A stretch of 64,000 nt of DNA from Roseiarcus sp963737365 (GTDB lineage Bacteria; Pseudomonadota; Alphaproteobacteria; Rhizobiales; Beijerinckiaceae). The stretch lies in NCBI GenBank assembly GCA_963737365.1, contig CAVTSD010000007.1, positions 558,001-622,000 on the forward strand. The letters are read 5' to 3'. Position 1 is the first letter of the stretch. Each line of letters begins with the position of its first letter. The position numbers were made by a program, and so were the translations under genes. Below are positions 55,738-64,000 of the stretch, one piece after another. The notes below the pieces were generated by a model. The model did not search any database and was not told the DNA's origin. It saw only the letters and a program-made list of their open reading frames with translations.

Positions 55738-58700
55738 CTACGTTCGCCCCTTGGCCAGCGCCTCGAGGATCGCCCGCGCCCGATGGCTGGAGAAGGCGGC
55801 CGTGACGTCCGGGCCCGACTTGAGACGCCAGTTGGGGCGCTCGCGATCCGTTCCAGGCAGATTGGTCGCAACCGTTTCACCCGTCAGGTCGTCGAACTGG
55901 GCATGAGCGAACATCGAGCTCGAGCCGCCGATCAGCGCGTGGACGGCGGCCGCCGTGCCCTCAGGAAGCGGCCCGTCTTCCATTTGAGAAACCGTAAGGT
56001 TCGCCGCGGCGAGCGCGCGCAACAGCGCGCGCTTCTCCTCGCGCCGCTCGGCAATCGCCTCGCCAGCCTCGGCGAGCGTAAAAAGGCCGAGCGCCAGCCG
56101 CTCTGCAATATCGGCGCCTTGCCACCAGCCAGCCAGGGTCGCCAGATCATGCGTGGCGACGCAGGCGACCGAGGTCGGCGGATAGGACGCGGTAGGCTCG
56201 AATTCCACGCCCTTGCGCTCGAACCACAGCACCCGCATGCCCATGATATTGGCGCGCGTCAGCCGGTCGCGGAAACCTTCGGCGACAGTGCCGAGGTCTT
56301 CGCCAATCACCATGCAATGGGCGCGTTCGCTTTCGAGGGCGATATGGCCGATGAGATCATCAAGCGGATAGGAAAGGTACGCGCCCTCTGCCGGACGCGC
56401 GCCGTCGGGAATAAGGAACAGGCGCTGGAGGCCCATGGCGTGATCGATGCGTAGCATGCCGGCGTGACGCATGTTGGCGCGGTAGACAGCGCTGACGGAA
56501 GTCCAGCCTTCGCCCGCGCCGGCGAGCGGGTTGGGCGCCGGAAGGCCCCAATTTTGTCCCTGAACGGAAAAGGGATCGGGCGGAGCGCCGACCGTGACGC
56601 CCTGTGCGAGCGCGCCTGCATGCGCCCACGCTTCGGTCCCGTCTGGCGCCGCGCCAACAGCAAGATCACGGTAAAGACCGATCTCGAGGCCGCGGTCCCG
56701 CGCGCGTCCGGCGGCCCGCCCAAGCTGCCGGTCGGCGAGCCATTGGCAGAAGAGGGCGAACTCGAATCCTGCGCGGTTGCGTTCGACCGCGTGGTCAATC
56801 GCCTGGGGATCGCGGTCGCGCAGACCCGGTGGCCAGAGCCGCCAATTTCCGCCGGCTTCTCCCTCGGCCGCCGCTTGGAAAGCGGCGAAACGGCGCAAGG
56901 TCCCGCCGCCGCTCCTCGCAAACGCATGGTAGTCGGCGATGAGCGGGTCGCCAGGCCGCGCGGTGCGGAGGCGCAGAAAGGATGCGCTCCTCGCTTGGAG
57001 CGCCGCGTGCTTAGCGAGCCATACCTCTTCGTACTCGACAGATTTTGTCTCTGACGCAGCCGTGAACCGGGGCGCCAGCGACGCGAGTGCGGCGTTGAGC
57101 GCCTCATCGCGGGGGAGGCCTGCGTCGTCGAGCACGTCGATGTAAATCGGGTCGAGAAACCGGCGGTCCGAGGGGTAATAGGGGCTCGCCCGTCCGCGGT
57201 CGCGCGGGAACAGCATATGCAGCGGGCTGACGCCCAGATAGGCCGCGCCGGCCTCGCCTGCCTGTTCGCCTGCCGTCGCGAGCGCGGAGAAGTCGCCGAT
57301 CCCCTGGTCGCGACCGCTCTCTTGCGCGCGGCGTAGAACGTAGAGCTGGGCCGCCGCCCCAAAGCGCTTACGTGAAGCCGATGCGGGGCTGTAAGCCTGC
57401 GGCGGCGCTATCGTCAGCGCGCATTCGACCTCGCCGACGATCAGACGATGCCGCCCGATGGGCAGCACCGGAAGGGCGACGGCGCGCTCGGTTACGGATC
57501 GTCCGTCGGCCAGATCGCGCCGGACGCTGTCTGCAGCCTCGATCGACCATTCGGCGACGGCTCCGTCTTCTCGCTCGATCCGGGCGTCCAGTTTACCAGG
57601 CGTCTCGCGCAACGCGGCGACAAGCGGCTGGTCAGCGCGCAGCACAAGCGAAAAGGGCAGGCGGCGGCGCTGCGTCTCATCGAGGAGACCCGTCAGGCTG
57701 TTGCGCGCCTGAGCTTCGCTCGCGACCTCAAGGCCGAGCCCGGACAGAAGCGCAATCTTGGTCTCTGGTGAAACAATCGTTCGCTTACCGCTGATGTCTG
57801 TCCATTCCGCGGTGACTCCCGACGCTCTCGCGAGCTTGTCGATCGTTTCGGCGGTGGGCGGAGCAGCGTTGACGCCGCCGCCCGCCACTGGCTTCTCAGC
57901 GAGAATGATCGACGAGCGCGCTCGAAGCCGGATGAGGTCGGCAAGCGGCGGCCGGCGCTCAGGCTTTTCGGGATCATGCGTATCGAGGAGGATCCGCCAT
58001 GCCATGCCAACGCGCGGGGCGGGGAGCGCCACCTCGTCGTCGTCGTTCGACCGGTTCATCGCAACGGCTACTCGATCCACGGCGTCGCCCTGAGGCGTGG
58101 AGAAGACCGCGACGAAAACGGCGCCTTGAGGGTCGTTCCACTCTGCCTGCGTCATCGGCCCGCTGGCGTCGCGCCATTCCACGTCGGGGAACTGGCTCGC
58201 GTCGAACGGCGACCCGGTGAGGAAGGCGTCGCGCGACAGGGCAGCATTGGCGCGGCGAGCGGAAATCAGGCGCGTCGTGAAAGCGATCAGGGAGCGGTCG
58301 GCGGCGCGCCAGTCGATTGCGCTCGTTGCGTTGTCCTGAGCGTAGGCGTTGTTGTTGCCGCCTTGGCTGAAGCCAAGCTCCGAGCCCATGCTGAGCATCG
58401 GCGTCCCACGTGAGACGAGTAAAAGCACGAGCAGATTGCGCTCATCGCGCGAACGCGCTTCGACGATCGCCGGATCGTCGCTGGGCCCCTCGACGCCGTG
58501 GTTCCAGCTGTCGTTGTTGTCCGTCCCGTCGCGATTGTTTTCGCCGTTGGCCTCGTTGTGCTTGTGCTCGTAAGAAACGAGATCGCGCAGCGTGAAGCCA
58601 TCATGCGCGACAACGAAATTCACTCCCTTGGAGGGAGCCGCAGCCTGCGGGAAGACATCCCGCGAGCCCGCCATCCGGGTGGCGATCTCACCGCGCAAGC

Positions 58701-59892
58701 CCGAATCGCCCCGCCAGAAGCGGCGTGCAGCGTCGCGAAAGCGGTCGTTCCACTCGGCGAACGCAGGGCCGAACTGGCCGAGGCGATAGCCGCCAGGGCC
58801 AATGTCCCAAGGCTCGGCTATGAGGCGCACCTGGGCGAGTATGGGATCTGCGGCGAGCGCCTGGAAGAAGAGCGCATTTGGGTCGAACCCTGTGTCGCGG
58901 CGGCCGAGCGCAGTGCCAAGATCGAAGCGAAAGCCGTCGAATCCGCCCTGGATTACCCACCGCCTGAGCGCGCCAATCGCCATGTCGACGACGAGCGGCC
59001 GGTCGAGCGCGAGGCAATTCCCGGTGCCAGCATCGTTGATGTAGAGTTCGGGATTGTTGGAATCGAGACGGAACCACGATTGATTGTCGAGTCCGCGAAA
59101 CGACAGGGTCGGTCCGGCCTGATCACTCTCACCGTTATGATTGAAGACGACGTCGAGAAGCGCCTCCATGCCCGCCGCATGCAGCGCGTCGGTCGCCGCG
59201 CGGACCTCTTCCCAGCCGCCCGGAGCGAGGCGCGGATCAGGCGAGCCGAACACGACCGAGTTATAGCCCCATGCGTTCGATAGGCCGAGCGGCGGCAGGT
59301 GCCGCTCGTCGACGAACGTGTCGGCCGGCATGATCTCGACCGCTGTGACCCCAAGCTTGGCGAGATGCTCGATCGACGCCGGATGCGCGAGCCCCCCGAA
59401 GGTCCCGCGCGCGGCTTCGGGGATCGCCGGGTTCAGCCGCGAAAAGCCGCGCAGGTTGAGCTCGTAGATGATCAGCGCGTCTGAGGCGACGCGCTTGTGT
59501 CCCGGCTCACCCGCCGGCGGCTCTCCCGCGATCGCCTTGGCTGTGTATCGGCTGCTGTCCTCGCCGAACGTGAACATCGAAGGATGGAGATGGAACGGCC
59601 GGTCGAAACGCCACGCGTATGGATCGGCGAGAAGTTTGGACGGGTCAAAACGAAGTCCCCGTTTTGGGTCGTAGGGACCCTGGACGCGGAAGCCATAAAG
59701 CGCGCCGGCGCCGACTCCAGGCGCGAGCCCGCGCAGAACCCCGTCGGCGTCACGCGCCATCGGCGCGCGAACAATTTCGGTTTCACCGTCGTAGACGCAC
59801 AGCGACGCTGCCTCGGCGTTGGGCAGCACGAGCGCCGCTTCGAGGCCGCGCGCAGTGACAACGACGCCGCGGGCGTCTTTTGGGTCGCTCAT
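55738..59892 (-). CDS. glgX-malQ: GlgX-MalQ fusion: glycogen debranching enzyme + 4-alpha-glucanotransferase
   Basis: 1384 aa bifunctional enzyme for glycogen turnover. Residues 1 to about 660 are a GH13 debranching enzyme (isoamylase type): a CBM48-like start, nucleophile Asp in GFDGFRFDLG near 320, acid/base Glu in LIAEPWDIG near 360 and Asp in VVAHDGFTL near 430. From about 680 to the end is a GH77 4-alpha-glucanotransferase: nucleophile Asp in LRIDHAMGL near 1147, Glu in IGEDLGTV near 1194 and Asp in VATHDLATL near 1247. No stop or start lies between. The start overlaps the glgA stop by 4 bases. One polypeptide would release outer branches and immediately rework the maltodextrins. Confidence 0.95.
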   Translation of the reverse strand: MSDPKDARGVVVTARGLEAALVLPNAEAASLCVYDGETEIVRAPMARDADGVLRGLAPGVGAGALYGFRVQGPYDPKRGLRFDPSKLLADPYAWRFDRPFHLHPSMFTFGEDSSRYTAKAIAGEPPAGEPGHKRVASDALIIYELNLRGFSRLNPAIPEAARGTFGGLAHPASIEHLAKLGVTAVEIMPADTFVDERHLPPLGLSNAWGYNSVVFGSPDPRLAPGGWEEVRAATDALHAAGMEALLDVVFNHNGESDQAGPTLSFRGLDNQSWFRLDSNNPELYINDAGTGNCLALDRPLVVDMAIGALRRWVIQGGFDGFRFDLGTALGRRDTGFDPNALFFQALAADPILAQVRLIAEPWDIGPGGYRLGQFGPAFAEWNDRFRDAARRFWRGDSGLRGEIATRMAGSRDVFPQAAAPSKGVNFVVAHDGFTLRDLVSYEHKHNEANGENNRDGTDNNDSWNHGVEGPSDDPAIVEARSRDERNLLVLLLVSRGTPMLSMGSELGFSQGGNNNAYAQDNATSAIDWRAADRSLIAFTTRLISARRANAALSRDAFLTGSPFDASQFPDVEWRDASGPMTQAEWNDPQGAVFVAVFSTPQGDAVDRVAVAMNRSNDDDEVALPAPRVGMAWRILLDTHDPEKPERRPPLADLIRLRARSSIILAEKPVAGGGVNAAPPTAETIDKLARASGVTAEWTDISGKRTIVSPETKIALLSGLGLEVASEAQARNSLTGLLDETQRRRLPFSLVLRADQPLVAALRETPGKLDARIEREDGAVAEWSIEAADSVRRDLADGRSVTERAVALPVLPIGRHRLIVGEVECALTIAPPQAYSPASASRKRFGAAAQLYVLRRAQESGRDQGIGDFSALATAGEQAGEAGAAYLGVSPLHMLFPRDRGRASPYYPSDRRFLDPIYIDVLDDAGLPRDEALNAALASLAPRFTAASETKSVEYEEVWLAKHAALQARSASFLRLRTARPGDPLIADYHAFARSGGGTLRRFAAFQAAAEGEAGGNWRLWPPGLRDRDPQAIDHAVERNRAGFEFALFCQWLADRQLGRAAGRARDRGLEIGLYRDLAVGAAPDGTEAWAHAGALAQGVTVGAPPDPFSVQGQNWGLPAPNPLAGAGEGWTSVSAVYRANMRHAGMLRIDHAMGLQRLFLIPDGARPAEGAYLSYPLDDLIGHIALESERAHCMVIGEDLGTVAEGFRDRLTRANIMGMRVLWFERKGVEFEPTASYPPTSVACVATHDLATLAGWWQGADIAERLALGLFTLAEAGEAIAERREEKRALLRALAAANLTVSQMEDGPLPEGTAAAVHALIGGSSSMFAHAQFDDLTGETVATNLPGTDRERPNWRLKSGPDVTAAFSSHRARAILEALAKGRT

Positions 59893-61343
59893 TCGGCCGG
59901 CCTGATCATATCGCGATAAAGCGCTGCGTATCGCTTGGCCGGGCCGCGCCAGGAGACGTCCGACCGCATGCCGTTCAGTCGGAGCCGTCGCAAGACCGCT
60001 GGATCGCGAGCGATATTGAGTGCGCGGTTGAACGCATAGGTAAGCGATTCAACAGCAGGCGGGTAAAACTGGACGCCGGTCGCCACGCCAGCGCCCGTCG
60101 CCGCCTCGTTTGCGTCGATGACCGTGTCGGCGAGACCGCCGACGCGCGCAACGATCGGCGGGGCGCCATATCGAAGAGCGCAAAGTTGGGTGAGGCCGCA
60201 AGGCTCGAAGCGCGAGGGCACGACGATGAAATCCGCGCCTGCCTGAATGAGATGGGCCAGCTTCTCATCGTAGCCGAGTACGCAAGCAATCGAGTCAGGC
60301 CTCGATGTGGCGGCAGCGGTGAAGCCACCTTCCAGCAACGGATCGCCGGAGCCGAGCAAGGCGAGTTGCCCACCGCTCGCGATAACTCCGGGCAGCGCCT
60401 GCAGCAGCAAGTCGAGGCCCTTCTGATCTGAAAGGCGGGATACGACGCCAAATAGCGGCCGTTCGACGTTCGCCGCCAGCCCCATTTGCGTCTGCAGCGC
60501 AATCTTGTTGCGGACGCGCATGTCAATGCGCAGGGCGCTGTAGTTTTGCGGCAGCGCAATGTCGGTAGCTGGATTCCAGACCATGTCGTCGATGCCGTTC
60601 ACGATCCCCTGCACAACCGCCGCCCGGGTGCGCAAGAGTCCATCGAGTCCCATGCCGAACTCGGGCGTCAGGATCTCGCGAGCATAGGTCGGCGAGACCG
60701 TGGTGATACGATCGGAAAGCCGGAGACCCGCTTTGAGGTAGCCGACGCCGCCGAAATATTCGACCCCGTCGATGCTGATGGCTTGTGGAGGCAAGCCCAG
60801 TTCGCCGAAGATCGCCATCGGAAACTGGCCCTGGAAGGCCATATTGTGGACCGTGGTGACGACGCTCGGTCGGGGCCTGTCGGCGTAATTCAGATAGGCG
60901 GCGGCGAGCGCCGCCTGCCAGTCATGCGCTTGAATGACCTGGGGCCGAAACGCGTCGATCGCGCCGAGACCGATGTCCGCGCCGACACGCGCAAGCGCCG
61001 CAAACCGCTGGGCGTTATCGGGCCAGTCAACCCCGTTCGGCCCCAAGTAGGGATTGCCCGGCCGGTTGTAGAGATGAGGCGCGTCGATCGCGAACAGGTC
61101 CAAGCCAGCGGCCTTACCGCCGAGAACGCGCGCGGGGCCGCCGAACAGATTGTCGTAGACATGCGCTGACGCTGCGCCAGCGAGCTTTCCAATGACGGCC
61201 GGATACCCGGGCACGAGCGTTCTCATTTCGACGTTTTCGCGAGCGAGCGCGGCGGGCAGCGCTCCCGCGACGTCGGCGAGACCCCCGGTCTTGATAAGCG
61301 GGAAGACCTCCGACGCGACCGAGAGAACTTTCAGTCCGCTCAT
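59889..61343 (-). CDS. glgA: Glycogen synthase (ADP-glucose, GT5)
   Basis: Elongates alpha-1,4-glucan from ADP-glucose. The 484 aa protein has the KTGGL motif at residues 18-22, HDWQAALAAAYL near 145 and the C-terminal SRFEPCGLTQLCALRYG near 375, which holds the catalytic glutamate. Overlaps glgC by 4 bases upstream and the fusion gene by 4 bases downstream, so the operon is translationally coupled throughout. Length is normal. Confidence 0.96.
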   Translation of the reverse strand: MSGLKVLSVASEVFPLIKTGGLADVAGALPAALARENVEMRTLVPGYPAVIGKLAGAASAHVYDNLFGGPARVLGGKAAGLDLFAIDAPHLYNRPGNPYLGPNGVDWPDNAQRFAALARVGADIGLGAIDAFRPQVIQAHDWQAALAAAYLNYADRPRPSVVTTVHNMAFQGQFPMAIFGELGLPPQAISIDGVEYFGGVGYLKAGLRLSDRITTVSPTYAREILTPEFGMGLDGLLRTRAAVVQGIVNGIDDMVWNPATDIALPQNYSALRIDMRVRNKIALQTQMGLAANVERPLFGVVSRLSDQKGLDLLLQALPGVIASGGQLALLGSGDPLLEGGFTAAATSRPDSIACVLGYDEKLAHLIQAGADFIVVPSRFEPCGLTQLCALRYGAPPIVARVGGLADTVIDANEAATGAGVATGVQFYPPAVESLTYAFNRALNIARDPAVLRRLRLNGMRSDVSWRGPAKRYAALYRDMIRPAE

Positions 61344-62623
61344 TGCGCCAGTTTGTCGATCATGGGCTGGGTGATCAGCGTGACGCCGCTTTCGGTGCGG
61401 CGGAAGCGCTTAGCGTCATATTCGGGGTCCTCGCCGACCACGAGGCCGTCGGGAATGCGCACTTCGCTGTCAATGATGGTCTTGTTGAGACGGACGTTGC
61501 GTCCGATCGTCACATAGGGCAGCACGACGGTTTCGTGCACGGTGGTATAAGAATGGATGCGTACGCCTGTAAAGACGAGAGAGCGGCTGAGCGACGCGCC
61601 CGAAATGATGCAGCCGCCCGACAACAGCGAGGAAACGGCGAGGCCGCGACGGCCGTCCACGTCATGGACGAATTTCGCTGGAGGGGTGATTTCCCCATAG
61701 GTCCAAATCGGCCAGCCGCGATCGTAGAGATCAAGATCGGGAACGACGTCGGTCAAGTCGACGTTGGCGGCCCAATAGGCGTCGACGGTTCCAACATCGC
61801 GCCAGTAGGGCTTGGCTTCCTCGCTCGATGTCACGCAGGATTCCGAGAAGTGATGCGCGACCGCTTTACCGTTCTTGACAAGATAGGGGATGATGTCCTT
61901 GCCAAAATCATGGCTGGAATTCGGGTTTGCCGCATCTTGTCTTAGAATATCGATCAGGAATGACGTCTCGAAGACATAGATGCCCATGCTGGCGAGCGCG
62001 AGGTCAGGCTTGCCGGGCATGTGCGGGGGATTCTTCGGCTTCTCTAGAAAGGCAATGATGTTGCTTTTCTCGTCGATATGCATGACGCCGAAAGCCGTGG
62101 CTTCCTCAAGCGACGTCTCAAGACAGCCGACGGTCACGTCGGCTCCGGAATCGACGTGCTGCTGCAGCATTTTCTCGTAGTCCATCTTGTAGATGTGATC
62201 GCCGGCCAGGAGCACTATGAACTGGGGGCCGTAGCCCTCTATGATGTCGATGTTTTGATAGACCGCGTCTGCGGTGCCGAGATACCACATCGTTTCCGAC
62301 ACGCGCTGAGACGCCGGGAGCACGTCGAAGCTCTCGTTGCGCTCTGGCCGGAGGAAGTTCCAGCCGCGCGCAAGATGACGGATCAGACTGTGGGCCTTGT
62401 ACTGCGTGGCGACCGCGATGCGTCGGATGCCGGAATTGAGCGCGTTCGACAACGCGAAGTCGATGATGCGCGACTTGCCGCCAAAATAGACCGCAGGCTT
62501 CGCACGTCGATCGGTAAGTTCGAGCAGGCGGCTGCCACGACCGCCAGCGAGCACATAAGCCATGGCGTGGCGTGAGTAGGGGGCCGAAATACCCAGCTCC
62601 TTCGCCGTTTTCATTTTGGGCAT
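61340..62623 (-). CDS. glgC: Glucose-1-phosphate adenylyltransferase (ADP-glucose pyrophosphorylase)
   Basis: Makes ADP-glucose, the committed step of glycogen synthesis. The 427 aa protein has the pyrophosphorylase motif LAGGRGSRLLELTDRRAKPA near residue 31, with FGGKSRIIDFALSN following, the AGDHIYKMDYEKML substrate region near 140 and a C-terminal left-handed beta-helix with KTIIDSEVRIP. Family members are allosterically activated, in alphaproteobacteria commonly by fructose 6-phosphate and pyruvate. It follows glgB by 27 bases. Confidence 0.96.
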   Translation of the reverse strand: MPKMKTAKELGISAPYSRHAMAYVLAGGRGSRLLELTDRRAKPAVYFGGKSRIIDFALSNALNSGIRRIAVATQYKAHSLIRHLARGWNFLRPERNESFDVLPASQRVSETMWYLGTADAVYQNIDIIEGYGPQFIVLLAGDHIYKMDYEKMLQQHVDSGADVTVGCLETSLEEATAFGVMHIDEKSNIIAFLEKPKNPPHMPGKPDLALASMGIYVFETSFLIDILRQDAANPNSSHDFGKDIIPYLVKNGKAVAHHFSESCVTSSEEAKPYWRDVGTVDAYWAANVDLTDVVPDLDLYDRGWPIWTYGEITPPAKFVHDVDGRRGLAVSSLLSGGCIISGASLSRSLVFTGVRIHSYTTVHETVVLPYVTIGRNVRLNKTIIDSEVRIPDGLVVGEDPEYDAKRFRRTESGVTLITQPMIDKLAQ

Positions 62624-62650
62624 CGCGAACTCCGTCGCCGGGCTGCCGCC

Positions 62651-64000
62651 TCAGGCCGAGGGCGGGCTGAAAACGAGGAACAAGGCTGCAAGCGGAGGCA
62701 ATGTCAGGGTCGCCGATGCAGGAAAGCCGTGCGCGGATTGCGTTTCCGCTGTGACGCCGCCGAAATTGCCCATGCTGGATCCGCCATAGGCGCCAGCATC
62801 GCTGTTGAGCGCCTCTCGCCAAAAACCCTGGTAGGGAAGCCCGAGACGGTAGCCCAAGCGCGGCTCCGGAGTGAAATTGCAGACGACCGCGACAGGCGGG
62901 TCGTTTTGCGCGCCTTGCCGAAGGAAGGCCAGAACCGACTGGCTTTCGTCGTTGACGACGATCCAGCGGAAACCGTCAGGCTCGCAGTCGCGCGCGTAGA
63001 GCGCAGGCGTGTCCCGATAAAGCCGGTTGAGATCGCGAACCAACGCTTGGAGGCCTTGATGCGGCCAGTGCTCGAGCAACCACCAGGGCAAAGACTCGTC
63101 AGCGTTCCATTCGGTTGTCTGCCCGAACTCCTGGCCCATGAATAAGAGTTTTTTACCGGGATGGCCCCACATGAACCCGTAAAAGGCTCGCGCGTTGGCG
63201 AAGCGCTGCCACTCGTCCCCCGGCATCTTGCCGACGACTGAACGTTTGCCGTGAACAACTTCGTCGTGCGAGATCGGCAGCACGAAATTCTCGCTGAAGG
63301 CGTAAAGGAGGCCGAAGGTCAGCTTGTTGTGATGCCAGCGGCGGTAGATCGGGTCTTCCGACACATAATCCAGAGTGTCGTGCATCCACCCCATATTCCA
63401 CTTGAAGCCGAATCCAAGGCCCCCTTGGTCGGTCGGCTGGGAAACGCCGGGAAAGGCGGTCGAACTCCTCAGCAATGGTGACCGCTCCCGGAAAGCCCCC
63501 ATAGACGAGCTCATTGGCGCGGCGCAGGAAGGCGATTGCTTCGCGGTTTTCTTTGCTTCCGTCTGGGTTTGGCAGCCATTCGCCGGCTTTGCGCGAATAG
63601 TCGAGGTAGAGCATCGAAGCGACTGCATCGACGCGCAGTCCGTCGATGTGGAAGCGGTCCACCCAGTAAAGCGCATTGCAATAGAGAAAGTTTGCGACCT
63701 CGGTGCGGCCGAAATTATAGATCGCGGTGTTCCAGTCCGGCTGGAAGCCCTTTCGGGGGTCGGCGTGCTCGTAGAGCGCGGTGCCGTCGAACCGCGCCAA
63801 CCCTTGCTGATCAGTGGGGAAATGCGCCGGAACCCAGTCGAGGATCACGCCCAGGCCAGCGGCGTGGGCTCGATCGACGAAGCGGGCGAATCCAGCCGGC
63901 TCGCCGAAGCGGCGCGTCGGCGCGAACAGTCCGATTGGCTGATAGCCCCAGGACTGGTCGAGCGGATGCTCGCTGATCGGGAGAAGCTCGATGTGGGTAT
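62651..64000 (-). CDS. glgB: 1,4-alpha-glucan branching enzyme (5' end outside window; one-base frameshift)
   Basis: GH13 enzyme introducing alpha-1,6 branches. The visible part includes ISEHPLDQSWGYQPIGLFAP, ILDWVPAHFPTDQQGLARFD, nucleophile Asp in DGLRVDAVASMLYLDY, and in the second frame LGFGFKWNMGWMHDTLDYVS, SHDEVVHGKRSVVGKMPGDE and the all-beta C-terminus. The frames meet inside the acid/base motif: VTIAEE then one extra base, AA on the plus strand at 63463-63464, then S-T-A-F-P-G. Removing it gives IAEESTAFPG, the expected sequence. The N-terminal carbohydrate-binding domain lies beyond the window. First gene seen of the glg operon. Confidence 0.94.

Overview
The window is 64 kb of GC-rich bacterial chromosome that looks alphaproteobacterial, order Hyphomicrobiales (Rhizobiales), plausibly near Beijerinckiaceae/Methylocystaceae. 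The order is supported by popZ beside valS, an ExoR-type Sel1 periplasmic regulator, a bacterial phosphatidylcholine synthase with the Pcs-type motif, clpS-clpA, a small phasin and a TolC gene preceded by a PCMT-like methyltransferase. The family-level guess is inference only. No rRNA, prophage or CRISPR array is visible. There is one tRNA (Cys) and one IS1595-family insertion sequence.

Layout. 0-5 kb: sulfatase, type II NADH dehydrogenase, small secreted protein. 3.5-6.6 kb (minus): a translationally coupled operon of type III polyketide synthase, ICMT-like methyltransferase and DHA2 exporter. 6.9-10.1 kb: GYD protein, exonuclease III, riboflavin synthase and small proteins. 10.3-17 kb: L,D-transpeptidase, AbrB-type membrane protein, a divergent isochorismatase/TetR pair with two clear operators, ClC channel, UbiH-like hydroxylase. 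17-25 kb: pcs, tRNA-Cys, PCMT, tolC, popZ, valS, exoR. 25-29 kb: higBA under a perfect palindrome, esterase, MFS exporter. 29-37 kb: UBP zinc finger, cNMP-binding flavoprotein, Na+/H+ antiporter, VWA and J-domain proteins, D,D-carboxypeptidase. 37-41 kb: phasin with PhaR-like operators, clpS, clpA. 41-42.5 kb: insertion sequence and a dispersed repeat. 42.5-55.6 kb: mostly metabolic and envelope genes, including pyridoxal kinase, adenine deaminase, DedA, a Deg-type protease, two LPS-type glycosyltransferases, a CadD-like protein and a 2OG oxygenase. 55.7-64 kb (minus): a tightly overlapping glycogen operon, glgB-glgC-glgA-(glgX-malQ fusion), with glgB running off the window.

Functional themes are carbon storage (glycogen synthesis and breakdown, plus a PHA phasin), envelope construction (LPS core, phosphatidylcholine, peptidoglycan trimming, TolC, DedA) and small-molecule export.

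A caution runs through the whole window. Nine apparent single-base frameshifts interrupt eight otherwise conserved genes: an AbrB-family protein, a UBP zinc finger, a phasin, clpA (twice), an epimerase, a GNAT acetyltransferase, a CadD-like transporter and glgB. Most fall in short homopolymers, and in each case the protein resumes intact in the next frame. Sequencing or assembly indels are the likeliest cause, so these genes are described as reconstructed across the shift and should not be read as true pseudogenes without re-sequencing.
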